Shown here: positions 1 through 11,796 of the stretch, piece after piece | Layout of the letters: every line of letters starts with the position of its first letter | How positions within the stretch are numbered: position 1 is the stretch's first letter | From: Micromussa lordhowensis | Lineage: Eukaryota; Cnidaria; Anthozoa; Scleractinia; Lobophylliidae | NCBI GenBank assembly: GCA_964020085.1 | Contig: OZ026608.1 | Location: 20,212,123 to 20,276,122 of the forward strand | Length of the DNA stretch: 64,000 nucleotides | Reading direction: 5' to 3' | Notes under the pieces: model-generated | Databases searched by the model: none | The model's input: only the letters and a program-made list of their open reading frames with translations | Told to the model about the DNA's origin: nothing | Position numbers and translations under genes: made by a program

Positions 1-3000
1 CTGGTTGAAAAAGGTGTAAAGATCGGTCTTCGCAAATCTCTTCTGGTAGAACGCCAAAACTTCTGAAATCAAAAAACTCTTCCACTTGTTGACCTAATCC
101 TTCGCCAGCAATTAGATCATTTCCTTTTACCTCCTCGAAGTGTGTGGCTCCGCCTGCTTTAAGACTCCACAAACATATGCGGGAACAACCATATGAGATG
201 TACAAACAGGTGCAATTACATTCTTTGGCCACGATGCTTTCAAGACCAGACCATGTACAAGGATCAGCTGAGATATGATTCTCCAAAGAACACTGAAAGT
301 ACTGAGCTGACATTAAATCTGCCAAAGCCCTGGCCCTTGAAAGCTCTGAAACATACAGAGCTTCAATAGGATTCCCAGTTGCACAAAGCAACATACTGAG
401 AGCTCTGTAGGATTGAATATTGCAGTCAGAGAAGGAAATCTTAAACGTATCGTTGTCGCGAAGAGTGGCGCGTATTTTCTCGCATTTTTCAATACCAAAA
501 AGGAAATACAAGATAGCCTCCTGAATCTTTCCTCCTTTCATTCTAATTTGTGCCAATTTTTGGAGCGATTGGGACTGCATATCTATATCTCCAATCTTCT
601 CACTTAATGCAAGCGCCTCCTTGATATATTCTTCCGCTCTATCATGTTCAGACTGCGCGAAAAACAAATTTCCAAGCGAAACGTAAGCATTTACTTCTTT
701 TTTCCTGTTTCCAGTTTCTTTGCTTATCGCAAGACCGTTTTCATAATATTCTTTTGCCTTGATAGAGTTACCTACAGCCAACTCCACATTCCCTTGGTTC
801 AGGTAAAAGCTGGCAAGCCCATCTCTTTCTCTAATGTCTGTGAAGATGACAAGAGCTTTCTTGTTATATTCAGAAGCCTTGCGATATTTTCCAGAAGAAT
901 GAAGTTTACTTCCCGCATTTAGGTAAGACCAAGCTACTGTACGTCTGTCACCTAGTTTTCTGCTGGTGGATAATTTTGCATTGCAGTGTAAAGCCTTCTC
1001 ATATTCGCCGACTGATTGATACACAATTCCAAGGTTTTCGTAACAGGCAGCTTCTCCATTTCTGTCTCCAATTTCTTTCCGGATCGCAAGTGATTTCGCA
1101 ATAACTTCTCTAGCCTTCTCATACTCACCAACTGATTGATAAACGGTTCAAAGATTTCCGTAACAGGTAGCTTCTCCTTTTCTATCTCCAATTTCTTTCA
1201 TGACCGCAAGTGATTTCACGAGATGTTCTCTAGCCTTCTCATATTCGCTAACTGATCCATACACGGTTCCAAGGCTTACGTAACAGGTAGCTTCTCCTTT
1301 TCTGTCTCCAATTTCTTTCTGGACCGCAAGTGATTTTACGATGTGTTCTCTAGCCTTCTCATATTCGCCAACTGAGTGATACACGGTTCCAAGGTTTCCG
1401 TAAAAGGTAGCTTCTCCATTTCTGTCTCCTATTTCGTTCTGGATCGAAAGTGATTTCTCGATATGTTCTCTAGCCTTCTCATATTCGCCAACTAATCCAT
1501 ACACGGTTCCAAGGTTTCCGTAACAGGCAGCTTCTCCTTTTCTGTCTCCTATTTCTTTCTGGATCGAAAGTGATTTCTCGATATGTTCTTCAGCCTTCTC
1601 ATATTCGCCAACTGATTGATACACGGTTCCAAGGTTTCCGTAACTGGTAGCTTCTCCATTTCTGTCTCCTATTTCTTTCTGGATCGAAAGTGATTTCTCA
1701 ATGTGTTCTTTAGCCTTCTCATACTCGCCAACTGATTGATACACGGTTCCAAGGTTTCCGTAACAGGCAGCTTCTCCATTTCTGTCTCCTATTTCTTTCT
1801 GGATCGAAAGTGATTCCTCGATATGTTCTCTAGCCTTCTGATACTTGCCAATTGAACTATACACGGTTCCAAGGGCTCCGTAACAGGTAGCTTCTCCATT
1901 TCTGTCTCCAATATCTTTCAGGATCGCAAGTGATTTCTCAATATGTTCTCTGGCCTTCTCATACTCGCCAAGTGATTGATACACGGTTCCAAGGTTTCCG
2001 TAACAGGTAGCTTCTCCTTTTCTGTCTCCTATTTCTTTCTTGATCGAAAGTGATTTCTCGATATGTTCTCTAGCCTTCTCATATTCGCCAACTGATTGAT
2101 AGACGCTTCCAAGGCTTTCGTAACAGGCAGCTTCTCCTTTTCTGTCTCCAATTTCTTTATGGATCGAAAGTGATTTCCCAATATGTTCTTTAGCCTTCTC
2201 ATATTCGCCAACTGATTGATACACGGTTCCAAGGCTTCCGTAACAGGCAGCTTCTCCATTTCTTTCTCCTATTTCTTTCTGGATCGAAAGTGATTTCTGG
2301 ATATGTTCTCTAGCCTTCTGATATTTGCCAATTGAACTATACACGGTTCCAAGCTCTCCGTAAGAGGTAGCTTCTCCATGTCTGTCTCGCTCCAATATCT
2401 TTCTGGATCGCAAGTGATTTCTCAATATGATCTCTAGCCTTCTCATATTCGCCAACTGATCGATACACGGTTCCAAGGCTTCCGTAACAGGTAGCTTCTC
2501 CATTTCTGTCTCCAATATCTTTCAGGATCGCAATTGATTTCTCGATATGTTCTCTAGCCTTCTCGTACTCGCCAAGTGATTGATACACGGTTCCAAGGAT
2601 TCCGTAACAGGTAGCTTCTCCTTTTCTGTCTCCTATTTCTTTCTGGATCGTAAGTGATTTCTCGATATGTTCTTTAGCCTTCTTATATTCGCCAACTGAT
2701 TGATACACGGTTCCAAGGTTTCCGTAATTGGTAGCTTCTCCATTTCTGTCTCCAATATCTTTCTGGATCGCAAGTGATTTCTCGATATATTCTCTAGCCT
2801 TCTCATATTCGCCAACTGATTGATACACGGTTCCAAGGTTTCCGTAACTGGTAGCTTCTCCATTTCTGTCTCCAATATCTTTCAGGATCGCAAGTGATTT
2901 CTCGATATATTCTCTAGCCTTCTCATACTCGCCAAGTGATTGATACACGGTTCCAAGGTTTCCGTAACAGGTAGCTTCTCCTTTTCCGTCTGATATTTCT

Positions 3001-3637
3001 TTCAGGACCGCAAGTGATTTCTCGATATGTTCTCTAGCCTTCTGATATTCGCCAACTGATCTATACACGGTTCCAAGGTGTCCGTAACAGGTAGCTTCTC
3101 CTTTTCTGTCTCCTATTTCTTTCAGAACCGCAAGTGATTTCTCGATGTGTTCTCTAGCCTTCTCATATTTGCCTATTGATAGATACAAAATTCCAAGGTT
3201 TTTGTAACAGGACGCTTCTCCTCTTATGTTTCCAATTTCTTTACTGATTAGGAGCGCGTTTTCACTGAGTTGTTTTGCTTTTTTGTATTTACTTTGATTG
3301 AAATACATCCCCGCAAGTGCTATGCTTAGCTCACACTCTTCAAGTCTTTCACCACTTTCACGGTAAATTAGGAGAAGTTTCTCTGCATATTGTATGGCGC
3401 TCGTGCTATCGCATATGCGATAATAAGCCATCCACATTAGTAAGTATATCCCCATAGAGAATGATTTGCTTAATTTGTCGCCTGTTATGTCTGCTCTGTC
3501 TTTCAGAATGAACAAGCATTCCTTGCATAACTCGATGGCTTTTAGAACTCGGCTACTGTTGAGAAGAAAGGCGGCGACAGTGAGACCGATTGAGATGACT
3601 TGTAAAACGTCGTCTATGTTGTTCATGTCAAACATTT
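1..3637 (-). pseudogene. TPR-array protein with CHAT-like C-terminus, partial, disrupted
   Basis: This is a tetratricopeptide-repeat protein of the long TPR-CHAT class that is expanded in cnidarians. Such proteins are thought to be scaffolds or caspase-like sensors, but the function of this one is unknown. The exon begins after an acceptor (AG at 3639-3638), and the first ATG follows at once (3635-3633; MFDMNNIDDVLQ). Residues 1 to about 135 are helical and degenerate. Nineteen 40-residue repeats of the type YGNLGTVYQSVGEYEKAREH then run from about 3230 to 950, followed by three or four more diverged TPRs (about 640-950). A conserved C-terminal stretch (ALSMLLCATGNPIEALYVSE, then a Cys-rich SIVAKECNCTCLYIS segment) looks like the entry to a CHAT domain cut by the window edge. 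Two lesions are visible. An extra 4 nt near 2389-2392 shifts the frame, so translation from the ATG would stop at 2337. A TGA at 1150-1148 replaces the Gly codon of the NLGTVY motif. After the TGA the frame is open to base 1. It could be a pseudogene, a repeat-collapse assembly error, or an allele. Confidence 0.85.
950..3230 (-). repeat. 19-unit 120-bp tandem coding repeat
   Basis: Nineteen head-to-tail units of exactly 120 bp (40 codons) encode TPRs. The same short string (plus-strand form gtagcttctcc) recurs every 120 bp from about 1054 to 3218. The only spacing break is the 4-nt insertion near 2390. Units differ by only a few bases, mostly at alternatives such as DRNGE versus DRKGE, which suggests homogenisation by unequal exchange or gene conversion. 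Confidence 0.93.
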
Positions 3638-4995
3638 CTGTGAGAATATAACAGAATAAAAGTGGAAAAAAAGTTGCAACCAACTCTGTTTGTCCTTTTG
3701 TTATCTGCTTTTGTCACAATTGTTATATGGACATGCTTTACTATCAGTTGTGGCCATTTTTCATACGCGACTAGCTTTGCGCAGAGAATGCATCATGCTA
3801 CAGATAGGAATTGACTCCAAAAATTTATGGAGCATGTGCTAGCTTATTAACTGGTGAAATGTCTGCCTCCATGGTTAATATATTCAAGGAGAAATTGGCT
3901 CCAAAAAATGCAAAATCTCTGGGTGGCAAGAGCGCTAATAAGTTTGTTCATCTTTTGTAATATTCTGAGTTTCACTAAAAGTCGATTCATCCGGCACAAA
4001 ATTGCTTGAGAGAGTTATATGTTATGCCCTCACAATATTCGAAATTGATATTTTTGTAGCTTGATCATGATCACGGAAACTGAATCCCTGTTGCTAAATG
4101 AAGCAAACTGATTGTAAACAAAGATTTCACTATGCTATGACCTCCTGGGAAAGCGTAGCGCTAATAAAAGGGATTGTAATTGATTAATTTCAATGTAGGT
4201 CTTCTCAACGTAGTCTACTCTGACATGCGCATCCAGGCTAAACGGCCAACAATCCGTTACCGAATTCCCATTTCCTTAAAAAAGAGAATTGTTAGCATAA
4301 GGGGAAACAGGACTGTCATATCACAAGTTCATTCAAGACGCGTATTTCTATAATAAGTAGTCCCCGTTTTGCCTGTAATTAAACTCCGCTTATATAGAAG
4401 TACAATTTTGTATTTTAATAGGGTCTTAACAGGTACAAAATTGAGATATACTGACAACCCCTTAAGAAATGAAAGTTACAGACAGACCGAAATAGACAAA
4501 CATGCCTTAAAATTCACAAAGAAACATAAACAAGCAAAACTGGAATTTACCGACCAAAATAAGCTCAAGAAAACTGAAAGCCCCAGATCTAAATAAGGAA
4601 CACGCAAAACTGAAAGTCTTGATCACAGACATAATTAAACACACAACTTACAATTCATAAAAAACAAGGCGGAAATCTCAAAGCCGCAAACCAAACGAAC
4701 AAAACTGTAGGCCTGGTACGAAGATAAACACATTTAGCTACCTATCAGAGGCTGACATAAGTGCAAAACTGATCTCAAACAAAAATGAACACAAGACAGA
4801 AAAACCAAAGACGAAGATCAGCGACCATGAAACTGAAAATCGCCGAGGATTCCGGCCGACCCTTCAAGAGCATGACAATGTTCTGCACTGAACTTTGCAA
4901 TTATTCATACATACATGTACGTACATCCATATTTCTGCATTCTAAATTAATTCAAACCTAATACGTGAAGTCATAAACGCATGGCTTAAACTTAC

Positions 4996-5056
4996 TAAGA
5001 TGTGCGAATCAGAACGAAATCCAACTTCTCTTAACGTCATCAACCAGGCACTTTCC
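4996..5056 (-). other. Putative duplicated 5' non-coding exon, copy 1
   Basis: Minus-strand segment between an acceptor-like CAG (5059-5057) and a donor-like GTAAGT ending the segment. It shares the core ggatttcgttctgatt with two other segments upstream of the TPR gene. The TPR coding exon starts at an acceptor with the ATG 2 nt inside, so upstream non-coding exons are expected. Assignment to that gene is inferred. Confidence 0.35.
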
Positions 5057-5193
5057 CTGAAAAGGACAATGATACATTAGTCCTTGATTTCATTGAATCT
5101 TTAACAATATTTTTAATGTACAGTAAACATGTCAAACGAGGGCATCAAATATAGACGATATCTTATATGTAGCTTAAAGTTCACTGTTCTTAC

Positions 5194-5258
5194 CTTTACG
5201 TTAGGAGTCAAAATCAGAATGAAATCCAATTCAGTCTGGATCAGCAAAAGGAATCTTC
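5194..5258 (-). other. Putative duplicated 5' non-coding exon, copy 2
   Basis: Minus-strand segment after a CAG (5261-5259) and ending at GTAAGA. The core ggatttcattctgatt matches copies 1 and 3, and flanking similarity extends beyond the core (a tcattgtt string lies just upstream of copies 2 and 3). It may be an alternative first or second exon of the TPR gene; there is no transcript support. Confidence 0.35.
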
Positions 5259-6446
5259 CTGTCATAGAACAATGAATTAGTGGGACGTCAGTCAAAGATT
5301 CTCAACGAAAAATAACAATATTAAAAAAAGAGAATAGTTAGTGGTGTTAGTACGAGTACGGCCGTCTGAATTAGTTCTTTATACTACTTTTGCCAGCAAT
5401 TTGAGCACAGCCTCCTTTTGTTGTATTATATTGTTGTGGTAGAACCTTTTCTAGCATATAACGTTTGATCAACAAACGCAGCCTTATATTCCTTACAGTC
5501 TTACATTTGAAACTGCTACTAACCAGAGAACTCTAAATAGATCTGTTTATGTCTGGGACTCTTAACAAACAACTTTTAAAAACTTTGCAAATTTGTGACA
5601 ATTTTTAAGAACATCTTGAAATACAAGACTGGCTAAAAAAAGATTGCAATCTTAACTGCCTCTTTTTACTGAAATAACGTCTTGTCGAAATGATTTTATT
5701 TTTAGATATAGATCTTCAATGTAATCTCAAATGCAAAAGTTCTCTTCTCTTTTTAAAGCTTATTGTTGATAACAACCGAGAAACCTGTGAAAGCTTGTCA
5801 AAAGACAAAAGGAAATTTGTCTGCAAGATAACAGAAGAATCATCACAGACTTGTTCATATATTCTATTCCATGCTTTAACTGACACCAAGATACTGCACT
5901 ATAAAACGGATAGCTTCCTGATGAGAACGAAGTCCAAATCACTTTGACTGTTGCGATCGATAGACATTGATTATATGACTTAAATATATCCAATCTGTAG
6001 GTTTTTGTTCACTGAATGTCCACCTTCATCATAGTGAAAAATGGATGTTCGTTATAACGTAGCTCGAGTTTTAAACTAAGAAATTACTTAAGCCCAAATC
6101 CCTAACTTTTAATTTGTAAATTCAGAGAGTCAAACATACATTTACCGTTCTGCGCCTACGAATGTTATCACAATCAATCTGCTGAGGTTTTTACTTTTCT
6201 CTTCCAGTAAAAATGTTTAGCTTCAGCTTTACGTCGAGTATACACGGCAAAGTTTACCACGCCAGTTAACGCCTCAATGCCTTTTAGCCAGTTAACTTTA
6301 CAAGTTTATATTTTTCAGTGGCCAATGCAATTTCTAAATATGTCACTAGTTTCTGTGCTCATGTAATGATAAAGTTTATCTTAAATATAAAAACAGCTTT
6401 CGTTATTTCTTTAGTTCAAAACTTAAGGTTACCTTACTGTACTTAC

Positions 6447-6500
6447 CGTTCGTTGAGAAATTCAAATCAGAATGAAATTCAAGTTTCTGGCCTCTGGCAG
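6447..6500 (-). other. Putative duplicated 5' non-coding exon, copy 3
   Basis: Minus-strand segment following a pyrimidine-rich tract and TAG (6503-6501) and ending at a consensus donor GTAAGT. It contains the shared core gaatttcattctgatt. It is the most distal of three related segments upstream of the TPR exon. Confidence 0.35.
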
Positions 6501-7600
6501 CTAAAAAGGGTCTTCTTCAAAATAACAATGACGCACAATGACAATGACGAGCCAATTTTCGAACCATGCGATACTCTTTCGATTTCGACTGGCCGCGGAG
6601 TCTTCTTGATATATATATACAGAACATGTATGAAATTAAAGAAACAGAGCGAGTAGCTATCTAATATTTGCAACCCACAGCAGTTATACTGAAATTTTTA
6701 ATTCCCTTTAGCCTATCCAGCCTTATTACTTAGTTTGTGGCATTAATTTAACACAGTCATATTTTGGCGCATTAGGCACGTTTCATTTTTTCCTCGTGTT
6801 TCAGTTTTCATTCGCATCATGTCGCAATCACACAGTTTAGGTACCTGTTTGTTTTCTGAACATACAAGCATGACTCAATGTGTAAAATGGTAACAACTTC
6901 CTTTTGTCTGTGTTGTCGACTGCGAAGGAAAGTGCGGTTAGATACTGAATGAAACGAAAAATCACCATTAACGAAGTCTTTCGTTCAGATAAACCTATTC
7001 CGTTAAAACTCTGTTCCTCAGGGGAAGTTCTGCTGTCTGGGTAACCTACTCCTAACATCTAGAGAGATTAATTACTGACTGGGTTTGATTTTTTACCTGA
7101 GCTGTTGACAGGTAATCAGCTCTGTAAATCAGCATTTCCAACCCACAAGCCTCCCCCCACACCTCCTTCCCAACATGAGTTACGCCCTGCGACCACACCC
7201 AGCCGCCCAAGTAGGTTAAGGTGTGTGTTAATCATCAGACATTAATTTCTTCCATCGCGGATGTACACGGCAGTGCAAAACGCACATGTAAGACTGCGCT
7301 TACAACCTGCTTACAACGCAATAGAGCTCAAACAATGAGGACGGCGACGCCAAGAACAGCGCCTAGTCAGAAAAAAAAATGAATCTACTTTTTACTTGAC
7401 TGCTAAGAATCTCGCAATTATCTAGATCTATTTAGTGCGTCTATGGGTTTAGCCTCCAGCTGAATATGCAAACCAAGCTTTTAACTGCAAATAGAAACAG
7501 AAACGAATTAGCCCTCGTGGTTCACTTTCACGCTACAAACCACGCTGAATTCATGTGAATTTGGTTTAAATTTACGTTGTTTTGAGTGCTTATTTTCAAA

Positions 7601-7717
7601 ACGAGCTTAGTCGATCTGTATAGCAGAATCTTGACCGAGGTGTGCCTACAGACCGGAACGTAGTTTCGTACACATGACCGTGACCAAGATTCTCGCATAC
7701 AGACCGACTAAGCTCGG
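7601..7717. repeat. Foldback element (imperfect hairpin)
   Basis: The left arm starts acgagcttagtcgatctgta and the right arm is its imperfect reverse complement, ending tacagaccgactaagctcg. Arms are about 45 bp with several mismatches. This is MITE-like, with no coding capacity. Confidence 0.6.
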
Positions 7718-8289
7718 TTAATAAGATGTTATTAAATGGCAGACAAGAAAAATTGAGTTCGTTTGATGTAACCGTTCTGTACTAGCTGACATTTTGCTTG
7801 CCAACGGCGAAGAGTTGGACTTGAATCTGACAAAGTTTGCTTCACAGCAGTTACTTGCATTGCCAAGCAACGAGCTTGATGAACGAGAACTTTTGAGACC
7901 AACAAAAGCAGCTCGGTAAGATTTTTTCATTGGCTCATAGAAAACAATATAGTGCCTTCTAACTGTACAGTTTTCTGTAAACCGATTAAAAATCTAATCA
8001 GGATGCTTTGGGCTGTCTCAAAAGTCCTCATTCAGGTTTTTGAAAATTCAATTTTGTAATGTTGAAAAAAACTTTGAAAATATGTCAGCTCAAGAAAGCT
8101 AAGGGAATCCAGTTAAGGTTTGAATTAATTTTATTTGCAAATTTTAGTTAGTAAGAGATTTCTAGAATGTTGAAACCAAATACAGCCACACACAAAAAAA
8201 AATTATTGAAATAAACTTCACTAACAGCATAGAATAGTGGTCGATATATGTATGATCCATTTACCTTTAAAACAGTACACTATTTAAGA

Positions 8290-8640
8290 ATTACGTTGTT
8301 GGGTATGAGTTGGCTATAATAATTATAGCCAACTCATACCCAACATAATAATTATAATAATAATTATTCCACAAGTGCATGTTGGATATGAGTTGGCTAT
8401 AATCATCTCATATCCAACAAGGGCGAGTGGAATAATTGTTTTATTAAGAAACGCCCCTAAAATATAGCAAACTAAACTTAAAAATAATAAAAACGCCTAA
8501 AAAAAATCACGCGTATGCTTACCATATATTCATAGAGCATGGTATAATGGCTCATAGCCCATGATGGCTAAGCCAATGAAAACTCTTGAATTTCACTATC
8601 CAATGATCCAGTTTTTAATAATAATTGTTAGACACTAGTA
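8290..8640 (-). mobile_element. Dispersed non-autonomous element family A, copy 1
   Basis: Inverted relative to copies at 19604-19902 and 42138-42412. Shared landmarks are an aaaaactggatcattgg end, the cattggcttagccatgatgg block, a cgcgtatgcttacc block and a ggaataattgtt end. This copy carries two internal hairpins: a near-perfect one at 8298-8344 built on gttgggtatgagttggctat, and a second at about 8380-8420. Confidence 0.75.
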
Positions 8641-8698
8641 AACAGAAACCTTAACGCAAGATAATAGAACTGTTTGTTGTTTCATACAAATGCCTGTA

Positions 8699-8704
8699 TT
8701 TATT
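8699..8704 (-). terminator. NDUFA7: Poly(A) signal for NDUFA7
   Basis: An AATAAA on the minus strand lies about 295 bp past the NDUFA7 stop codon. The span 8705-8996 is then its 3'UTR. Other poly(A) signals are possible. Confidence 0.5.
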
Positions 8705-8996
8705 CATAATTTGAAATTACATTTTTTATATACAGAAAGGAAATACCAGCATTATCTGATACTGACTTAACAACACTCAAGACCTCAATATAGAAAACGG
8801 CAATTTTAAACAAAGTTGCAATAATTTGTTTCTAAAAGAGATTTATACCTCATTAAGTTAAGACAACAATGTAATCACAGCAGCAAAGAAAACCAATCTT
8901 CTAACTTGTATCCACAAGGAATATGTCAAGGTTTTCTTATGAAAAACTTTTGAAGTTAATTTATCATTCAGTCAAGATGACTTTCTTTAGCAGGAG

Positions 8997-11683
8997 TCAG
9001 TCATCTGGATCATAAACTTTGCCTGGGATTTTTGCAGATAGAGACTTCACTTCTTCACTAAAAAATAACAAAAAGCAATGTTACTTCAAAATGTCTAAAG
9101 TGGCTTATCATTAAATCAGAAACTAATATTTGATGTCAGTTGTTTACAAAAATTACCACAAACTCGAAATTAGCCAATCAGAAGCCGCTACTACTGTCCC
9201 GATATCCTGCAATATCAAGTCACAGACCTGATAAAACTATGAATCATGTTCACTTGGCCAAATTTGGGCATGGTACGCTTCCGTGGCATATCAGGCCTGT
9301 TTGGTCTTGCCATGAGTATTTTGGCTCAACCACGTCTTGCCAAAATACGACCCATGGCTCGAAAAACCTCACCTGATATGCTGTCAAAGTATACCAAAAA
9401 GGCACGGTTAGGTGGTATAAGAAAACAAAGTACACTAGGACATATTGTATTTCCAAACGTTTTCTTGATGGTTGCTTAGTTCGAAAATTAATTTCTCTTA
9501 ACTACAATACAGTGTCAACACCACGACTTGCACAAGGCAGGGACAACCTATAGAATCCTTTTTATATTTTTAAGATTTTCTTTCTCTATATAAATATCAA
9601 TGTTATTCTTTACCAATCGCCTACCTCATCTTTGTGGCATTTTTAATTCTTTTGTATAACAGTTTCTTTGACTTTTACAGCTACAAAGTTTTTTTCACCA
9701 AGTGATGTCAGAAAGAACAAAGTAGCCGTATAAAGCTTTGCGTCCATAACAACAGTCAACACAAAACTTTGAAGTTACTTCATGTAAGTGGTTGCAAAAT
9801 GCTAGATCTTGTGACATGAATCAAAACAAAACCATAAACAAACCCTCAAGAGTTGGCAGTATGGACTGGAAATCATCTTTAAGCAACTAGTTTCATATAT
9901 AAATTTGCAGTTACGTGTTGGCCATAAAGCAGGGCGTATCTAATCAATATATTTGATACTCGATGAAAAGTGATCATGATCGATAATAATCGATACTAAT
10001 CAATCAATCAATATCAAAAATCAATAGAAATTGATTGGTCGCTTTCTTGTGATTACCAATTTCGATTTATTTTATCAATAATAAATTATAGAGTTGAAAT
10101 GGACAAAGGTCATTTCGATACATTCACTGTACTAAACTGTTCAGGTAAAGCATTGGGCTGATCTTTGTCCGAATGGGTGACAACTAACATTAAAAAAATG
10201 ATTAACACGGTTTTAATCTTCAAGGTTGATTCAAAGGTAAGCTAAGGGGTGGGTTAGGGGTGGTGGTGGTGGGATTTGATAGATAGTCCCTGTTACACAT
10301 AATGACCCCCCCCCCCCCCTCTTCGTCAGAATGTTTTTTTTTTCCTGACGTCCTTGCCTTATACCCTAAATTTTTGGGATGACCTCCCATGAAAATTAAA
10401 AAGTAAAATGGTTGCAGACTGAAAAAATATAAAAGAACAATATACCAATTTTAAGCCAGTTTAAGCTGTTTTTGACACTGCAACAGTTGTTAAGGCATAA
10501 AAATAGACGAAGAGCAACAAGATGTCCTAGACCAGAGCTGACATTGTATAGACTGTTTTATAAAAGGGAGTTGCATGGTTGTTAGTGAAGGTTTGAGTTT
10601 AATTTCAGGGTTCAAAGTAGAGGGGTCCAGGGGCATGCTCCCCAGGGAAAAAAAGAAATTTTCAGAACTTCAGGAACGTTCTTCTATCTGATACTGTCAT
10701 CACAGCTTCCATATTCAAATAGAAATAACTTAAGTCTGAAAAAAAGCTGGCATTGCCTCTTTTTTTAAAGGACGTCACTTGTGGGGGCTCAGCTATATTT
10801 AGTAACCAAATTCTTAAAAGTACTAGAGGTTTAGTCCCTGGACTTCCTACTGCAGAGTACCTAGCATAGTAGGAGGTCTACCCAGGAAAAGTTTGAATAT
10901 TCAGAACCCCAGGAACACTATTTTTAGGTATTCTGGCAGACAATAAGTATGGGTTATTGACCAAGTGTGAGATCAAGATGGCTGGATATTGGCCAAGTTC
11001 TTTTTTGCGTGTTTATGGACCGAGACAGAGTCAAGGTCCATAAACACGCAAAAAAAAGAATGAGGCCAATATCAAGCCACCTTCACTGAACAAGCTTGGT
11101 CAATAAAGAATTTATTATATGGCTTTTGGGGAAATTTTTCTTGCGGGACAAGGCGGGTAGTCCCGAGTGGGCAAGATGGCTCCATCTCGGGTAGCTCAGC
11201 TTGGGTAGCCAATCACAGTGCAGGATTTGATTCATCTTGCCCGCTCGCAGAGCTAGCCATATAATAAGCACTATTATACATGTAGATGCTGTTATTACAA
11301 TAATTGTATTCAAGTACAAAAAAAAGACAAAGGCCTGAAAAAAGGTGGCATTGCCTCTGTTATATCAAATCAAGGTTCTTTGTGGAGGTTGAGACATGTT
11401 TAGCAACCAAATTCTTAGTAGGGGATTATTTCCTGCTGTAGGATACCTAGCAATGTAGGGGGGTCAAGGGGCATTCTCCCTTGGGGAATTTTTAAATTTT
11501 CAAAGCTTCAGGAGCCCCATTTTAAGTATTGCTGGTTTTCAGTGTCACGCCATTCAAAATAAAAACAAAAACTGTTCAAATCCAGAATCTGAGAAAAGAA
11601 AGAAGGTAACTATGCAAAGACTCTCGCTAAGATTCAGGTCGTAGCAATTTTTCTTTTGAGAGATATGCGGAGAAGCTTTTTCC

Positions 11684-11727
<44 letters not shown>

Positions 11728-11763
11728 TCCGGATGGCCACCAACATGGCGGCCGGAAACCAAC

Positions 11764-11796
<33 letters not shown>

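Larger units (their letters stand above)
3640..8280. other. Upstream/intergenic DNA without recognised coding genes
   Basis: Apart from the three exon-like segments and the hairpin at 7601-7717, I see no coding similarity. Open frames here are short and have atypical composition. The region should contain the 5' exons and promoter of the TPR gene, but neither can be placed. A CG-containing stretch near 7300-7360 (gaggacggcgacgcc) resembles a dispersed repeat that also occurs near 57340. Confidence 0.5.

Noticed and set aside
950..3230. CRISPR-like array
   Set aside because: Regular 120-bp spacing comes from coding TPR units, with no spacers.
5690..5947. 85-codon plus-strand open frame upstream of the TPR gene
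   Set aside because: No homology recognised and no start or splice context; expected by chance in AT-rich DNA.
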